Under the pieces are notes generated by a model. It did no database searches. It was not told the origin of the DNA and saw nothing but the letters and a program-made list of their open reading frames with translations. Positions 7,840 through 10,216 of a stretch of DNA of 10,216 nucleotides are shown here, piece by piece. The number at the start of each line of letters is the position of its first letter. The first letter of the stretch is position 1. Source of the DNA: Diplocarpon mali (taxonomy: Eukaryota > Ascomycota > Leotiomycetes > Helotiales > Drepanopezizaceae); the NCBI GenBank assembly GCA_024741835.1, contig JAENRP010000685.1, forward strand, positions 1 through 10,216, given 5' to 3'. The translations under genes and the position numbers were made by a program.

Positions 7840-8984
7840 AGATCGGCTTTTAAAACGTAGGCATCTTTATTATAATTATTATTTAAATTATTAGAAGTGG
7901 ATTTAGGTTTAAATAACCTACTATTATTATTAAAGGTATCTGCTAAAGTTTTGGCTAAATAGCCTTTTCCTTTGCCTTTCCTTAGTAGTTGCGGCCTTTA
8001 GTAGGATAAGGGCAGTTTGCTTCTTAACTTCTGCTTCGATTGCTTTTTAATATTAAAGCTAGCGACTATATTAATCAGTTGCCTTTTAACTTTATAATTA
8101 GTAATATTATAAGTACTATTATAGAAGTAGTATCCCCGATGAGCTTAAGGGCTCGTCTTACGCTCCTTCCTCTTCTTGGGCTTGTCGTTGCCTTATAACG
8201 CGGCATTTGCTAATTTAGAGCGTCCTTTAAGGTCTTACTTAATAGTTCGAAGGAGGTTAATCTTCTTATATATCTTAAGGTTAGGTTAGATAAGAAGAAA
8301 TTGTTTTATAATAGCGAACTTAAGAAGGAGGCTATTAAATAGGAAATTAAAAAGCTGAGTTTCTTTAAAAGTTATAGCTATCTTAGGATTTATAGCTCTT
8401 ACTCTCCTCTTTGCTTTATATAGTATAAACTAGGTAGAGTCTATATTTATATCTATATTTTTACTATCTTTATCTTTTCTATATTAAAATAAAGTAATCT
8501 ACTATAGTAGATGCTAGGTATTAAGGGCAGTTGTCTAAGAGTATTTTACTTTTAAAGTATCCTATCTTATCTTTATATTATTATAAATTCGAATAAAATC
8601 TCTATCTTTATTGCTTAAACCTTTATTAATCTTAAGCTTGCATTTAGCTAAGGCCAGCCTATACTCCTTCTCCTTTTCCATATTTAAAATCTGCCTTTAG
8701 GAATCTTAATTATTATCTACTAAGGCTCTTAGGCTAAGCTTATTTAGTATATCTGGCAAATCTTTAGCAGTTGTATTAGCTATTAAAGTAGAAGTAGACG
8801 AATCGGTAGAAGGAGTATAAGGGGCTATTCTTACGTATTTAATAAGTGTCTTTTAAATCGCTATTTTAATGCCTTTGCTCTTGAAGTAAAGCTTTAAATC
8901 GTCAAACTATTATTGCTAGTTCTTTTAAGAGAGTTAGAGGTCTTTAGGCCTAGTGTTTCGATCGGAATCGGAAGCTATTGCTAT
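7840..8984 (-). pseudogene. Gag region of element Y with zinc-knuckle remnant
   Basis: Gag would form the particle and bind element RNA. The frame contains FDDLKLYFKSKGI near the N-terminus (the NW..W...M...L position of copia Gag), MEKEKEYRLALAKCK from 8681, an R*DTLKVKYS block (the WD.L...Y element of copia Gag), and INLLRTIKQDLKGR. A strongly basic stretch NDKPKKRKERK lies near 8165-8200. The zinc-knuckle remnant reads YYFYNSTYNITNY around 8095-8132, where Tyr could replace Cys and His by TGY-to-TAY and CAY-to-TAY transitions. The implied spacing CX2CX3HX4C is one residue short of the usual knuckle, so that motif is tentative. The start codon appears lost (see the full polyprotein entry). 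Confidence 0.8.
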
Positions 8985-9118
8985 TTCGAATAGAATTGCA
9001 TTTAAAATCAAATAAATTAAATAGTTAAGGGCACTCCTTCTGTCGAAAAGTTGAAATGATTAAATAGCAGGTGTTATAGAAGTATTAAATGGGGAGGAAG
9101 TCCTCTTATCGAAAAGGG

Positions 9119-9149
9119 TTTTTTTTTTTTTTTTTTTTTTTTTTTTNTT
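9119..9149. repeat. Poly(T) tract with one ambiguous base
   Basis: T runs from 9119 to 9146, with N at 9147 and TT at 9148-9149. On the element's sense strand it is a leader poly(A) tract. The N shows the assembly could not settle the length or base here, so the true length is uncertain. Confidence 0.85.
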
Positions 9150-9160
9150 AGGCTATAACG

Positions 9161-9292
9161 CAGGGAATCATACCTCTTACGAAACATAGTAAAGCAAGGA
9201 ATCACACCTCTTATAGTACTAAAGGGGTTATAGAGTAAGGAATCACACCTCTTATAATATAGGTTAGCTAAATAGGGAATCATACCTCTTAT
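9161..9292. repeat. Four copies of a 20-nt interspersed repeat in the Y leader
   Basis: The consensus NARGGAATCAYACCTCTTAY occurs at 9161-9180, 9195-9214, 9236-9255 and 9273-9292, with spacings of 34, 41 and 37 bp and unrelated spacers. A truncated copy (CGCCTCTTAC) follows at 9305-9314, and a related AGGAAGTCCTCTTAT lies at 9095-9109. Differences between copies are mostly transitions. These copies keep CACAC, unlike most of the window. I do not recognise the family. Confidence 0.8.
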
Positions 9293-9396
9293 TTACCGAT
9301 TGCTCGCCTCTTACTATAAGTCTTATTCAACTTCCTACTAACAATTGCAGCGTAAGTGCTTTCCAAGGGAAGTTAATAATCTATTATCGGTCTATC

Positions 9397-9410
9397 TAAG
9401 GCTTATAACC
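9397..9410 (-). other. Candidate primer-binding site
   Basis: Immediately inside the 5' LTR the minus strand reads GGTTATAAGCCTTA. Position and sequence resemble the copia-type site complementary to initiator tRNA-Met (TGGTTATCAG-like), with RIP-type changes possible. The initial T of TGG is not at the junction, so the primer tRNA is not secure. Confidence 0.4.
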
Positions 9411-9605
9411 TATTAAGCTTAAGTAAGTCGGCGCAGTAGGTATAGGAAATTTCTAAAGGTTAATGGTTGATATATTAGTAAGAGTTAGGGGAGGAAGGTT
9501 ACCCCTTTCTTACCTATAGCTATATACGTATTAATATCCTACTGACTAAGCAGTAGGGTCATATGATAATACATCAGAGTGATGGCTGTATCACCTATCT
9601 TAATA
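9411..9605 (-). repeat. 5' LTR of element Y
   Basis: This 195-bp direct repeat of 3477-3671 would carry the promoter and the start of the genomic transcript. It reads TATTAAGCTT...ATCTTAATA on the plus strand, with TA where TG and CA are expected. It contains a perfect palindrome (9538-9557), an AGGGG/CCCCT inverted pair around 9487-9506, and AT-rich segments that could serve as a TATA element. I cannot place a transcription start. Confidence 0.92.
9538..9557. promoter_or_regulatory. Perfect LTR palindrome, possible regulatory stem-loop
   Basis: CCTACTG (9538-9544) and CAGTAGG (9551-9557) are perfect 7-bp inverted arms around ACTAAG. The counterpart in the 3' LTR has lost one pair by a transition. 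It could be a transcription-factor site or an RNA hairpin. The regulatory role is inferred from its place inside an LTR. Confidence 0.5.
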
Positions 9606-9610
9606 GATAC
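9606..9610. repeat. Target-site duplication of element Y, right copy (GATAC)
   Basis: This is the second copy of the 5-bp duplication at 3472-3476, directly abutting the 5' LTR. Element X sequence resumes on its right side. Confidence 0.9.
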
Positions 9611-10216
9611 TTTATTATTAATAGCTAAAAAGGACTAGTAATAGTAGTTTAAGGTTTTACTATTTTTTAATTATAAGCTTAGCTTAAGAGTCGTTTTTAA
9701 TAAAACCGCAAGATCTACTCGCGGTCTTAGCTTAAGAGTTGATTTCTTAAAAATAGTAAGATCTACTTGCAGTCCTAGCTTAAAAGTTGTTTCTAATAAA
9801 TTTGCGAAGTTCACTTGCGGTCCTAGCTTAAAAGTCATTTTTGCGAATTTCACTTATAATCCTAGCCTAAGAGTTATTATTAGCAAATCTATAAAATCCA
9901 CTTATAATCTTAGCTTAAGAGTTATTTCTATTAAATTCACTTATAATCCTAGCTTAAGAGTCATCTTTAAAGATACTTTATAATCTACTTATAGTCTTAG
10001 CTTAAGAGTCATTTTCGCGAATTTCACTTGCGATTTTAGCTTAAAAGTCTATCTATTCTCCTTATCCTTACTTAATTATATTAGGGTAAAAAGTGCACTT
10101 TTCTTAAAGGAATCCACTTATAGGTCTGGCTTAAGAGTCAATTTTTATAATATTACCTTTAAGATAATATAAAGTCTATCTTTAATTTTAATTTTAAAGA
10201 TTACTTTATAATTATT
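9611..10216 (-). pseudogene. Element X polyprotein, upstream part (repeat array and end of protease), partial
   Basis: This matches element Y from 7017 to about 7530 and is the part of element X cut off from 273-3476 by the Y insertion. Removing Y and one GATAC (6,134 bp) puts the array frame here into the same frame as the X integrase and RT. It holds the X version of the repeat array (9669-10139) and, at the window end, the start of the protease tail seen in Y near 7490-7530. Gag and the rest of protease must lie beyond 10216. Stops occur inside the array, for example TAA where Gln is expected. Confidence 0.88.
9669..10139 (-). repeat. In-frame tandem-repeat array, element X version
   Basis: Ten copies of the 24-nt motif start at about 9669, 9717, 9765, 9813, 9852, 9900, 9939, 9987, 10026 and 10116, with spacings of 48, 48, 48, 39, 48, 39, 48, 39 and 90 nt. 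The encoded units include TFKLGPQVNFANLLET, TFKLGLQVDLTIFKKS and TLKLRPRVDLAVLLKT (16 residues) and 13-residue versions ending VKFAKM. Compared with the Y array it has one more 39 plus 48 pair, a net 87 bp, which keeps the frame. The 90-nt non-repeat block before the last unit is shared by both arrays. Confidence 0.87.

Larger units (their letters stand above)
3996..8984 (-). pseudogene. Element Y Gag-Pol polyprotein (Ty1/copia), full length, stop-riddled
   Basis: A single frame runs 4,989 nt (1,662 codons plus the terminal TAG at 3996-3998). I checked that the gag Met at 8681, zinc-knuckle remnant, protease motif, repeat array, integrase Cys residues, RT Asp and YIDD, and RNase H block share this frame, so no net frameshift is present. 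Internal stops are TAA or TAG, where Gln or Trp codons are expected (for example SD*AN for SDWAN), consistent with RIP. The proposed start at 8982-8984 is now ATA; it precedes a hydrophilic segment (ASDSDRN) and would be a G-to-A lesion of ATG. A second ATA lies at 8976-8978. Order: Gag about 1-380, protease about 390-490, repeat segment about 505-640, integrase about 660-1000, linker, RT about 1135-1430, RNase H to 1662. The repeat segment makes it longer than usual for copia. No product is expected. Confidence 0.9.
8985..9410 (-). other. 5' leader of element Y
   Basis: This untranslated stretch lies between the 5' LTR and the presumed Gag start. It holds a candidate primer-binding site, four copies of an interspersed 20-nt repeat (9161-9292), a long T run on the plus strand (A in the transcript, 9119-9149) and a smaller repeated motif (TCGAAAAG at 9043-9050 and 9109-9116). 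The minus-strand open frame at 9074-9283 runs through these repeats and the homopolymer and is not a gene. Confidence 0.7.
3477..9605 (-). mobile_element. Element Y: complete nested Ty1/copia LTR retrotransposon (6.1 kb), RIP-inactivated
   Basis: Two direct repeats of exactly 195 bp (3477-3671 and 9411-9605) bound a single minus-strand Gag-Pol frame, and GATAC duplications lie outside them. The order Gag, protease, integrase, RT, RNase H is the Ty1/copia order; integrase after RNase H would indicate Ty3/gypsy. Length and 5-bp duplication fit the family. The LTR ends read TATT...AATA, as expected if the canonical TGTT...AACA had been hit by CpA to TpA mutation at both ends. The element lies inside a relative, X, in the same orientation. 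It cannot be autonomous because protease and integrase active-site residues are lost and many stop codons are present. Confidence 0.93.

Noticed and set aside
9119..9149. Poly(A) tail of a LINE or SINE inserted in the leader
   Set aside because: The tract could be such a tail on the minus strand, but I find no target duplication or recognisable retroposon body beside it.
9074..9283. Minus-strand open frame containing a poly-Lys run
   Set aside because: It runs through the homopolymer, an ambiguous base and the 20-nt leader repeats; the Lys run is just the A tract.
7075..10139. CRISPR-like arrays (24-nt repeats with variable 15-24 nt spacers)
   Set aside because: The spacers are related to one another and shared between the two arrays, all spacings are multiples of three, and the array lies in frame inside a retrotransposon polyprotein of a eukaryote-type genome.

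Overview
This window is AT-rich, gene-poor repeat DNA that looks like the genome of a filamentous ascomycete (Pezizomycotina). The evidence is two copies of a Ty1/copia (Pseudoviridae-type) LTR retrotransposon, both eroded almost only by transitions. TpA is in excess, CpA/TpG are depleted, and Gln/Trp codons have become stops. This is the signature of repeat-induced point mutation (RIP). I see no host gene, tRNA or rRNA.

Layout. (1) 1-272: sequence unrelated to the rest, with a degenerate open frame on the minus strand carrying an AT-hook-like basic motif. (2) 273-3476: the 3' part (integrase, RT, RNase H) of an older copia copy on the minus strand, called element X here. It is interrupted at 633-879 by a 247-bp, non-RIPed, LTR-like insertion with a CTTTT target duplication. 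(3) 3477-9605: a complete second element of the same family, element Y, also on the minus strand. It has two 195-bp LTRs (3477-3671 and 9411-9605) and is flanked by the 5-bp duplication GATAC (3472-3476 and 9606-9610). (4) 9611-10216: the continuation of element X towards its 5' side (repeat array and end of protease), running off the window. Y therefore inserted into X, its own relative. Excising Y plus one GATAC reconnects X in frame and recreates the junction that Y itself carries at about 7000-7030.

Element Y, read on the minus strand: 5' LTR, candidate primer-binding site, leader with a short interspersed repeat and a poly(A) tract, then one continuous reading frame of about 1,662 codons (8984 to 3996), a 3' UTR, a purine-rich tract and the 3' LTR. 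The frame encodes Gag, a zinc-knuckle remnant, protease, a tandem-repeat segment, integrase, reverse transcriptase and RNase H. Every domain landmark I checked lies in the same frame, so the damage is point mutation rather than indels. Catalytic residues are lost in protease (Asp, Gly) and integrase (Asp, Asp, Glu), while the RT YIDD motif survives in Y.

The most unusual feature is the array between protease and integrase. A 24-nt motif recurs at spacings of 39, 48 and 90 nt, all multiples of three, and encodes 13- and 16-residue repeats rich in Leu/Lys/Val. X and Y differ by a net 87 bp (29 codons) of array. The same motif also appears twice in the untranslated 3' region of Y, so it is not purely a coding repeat.
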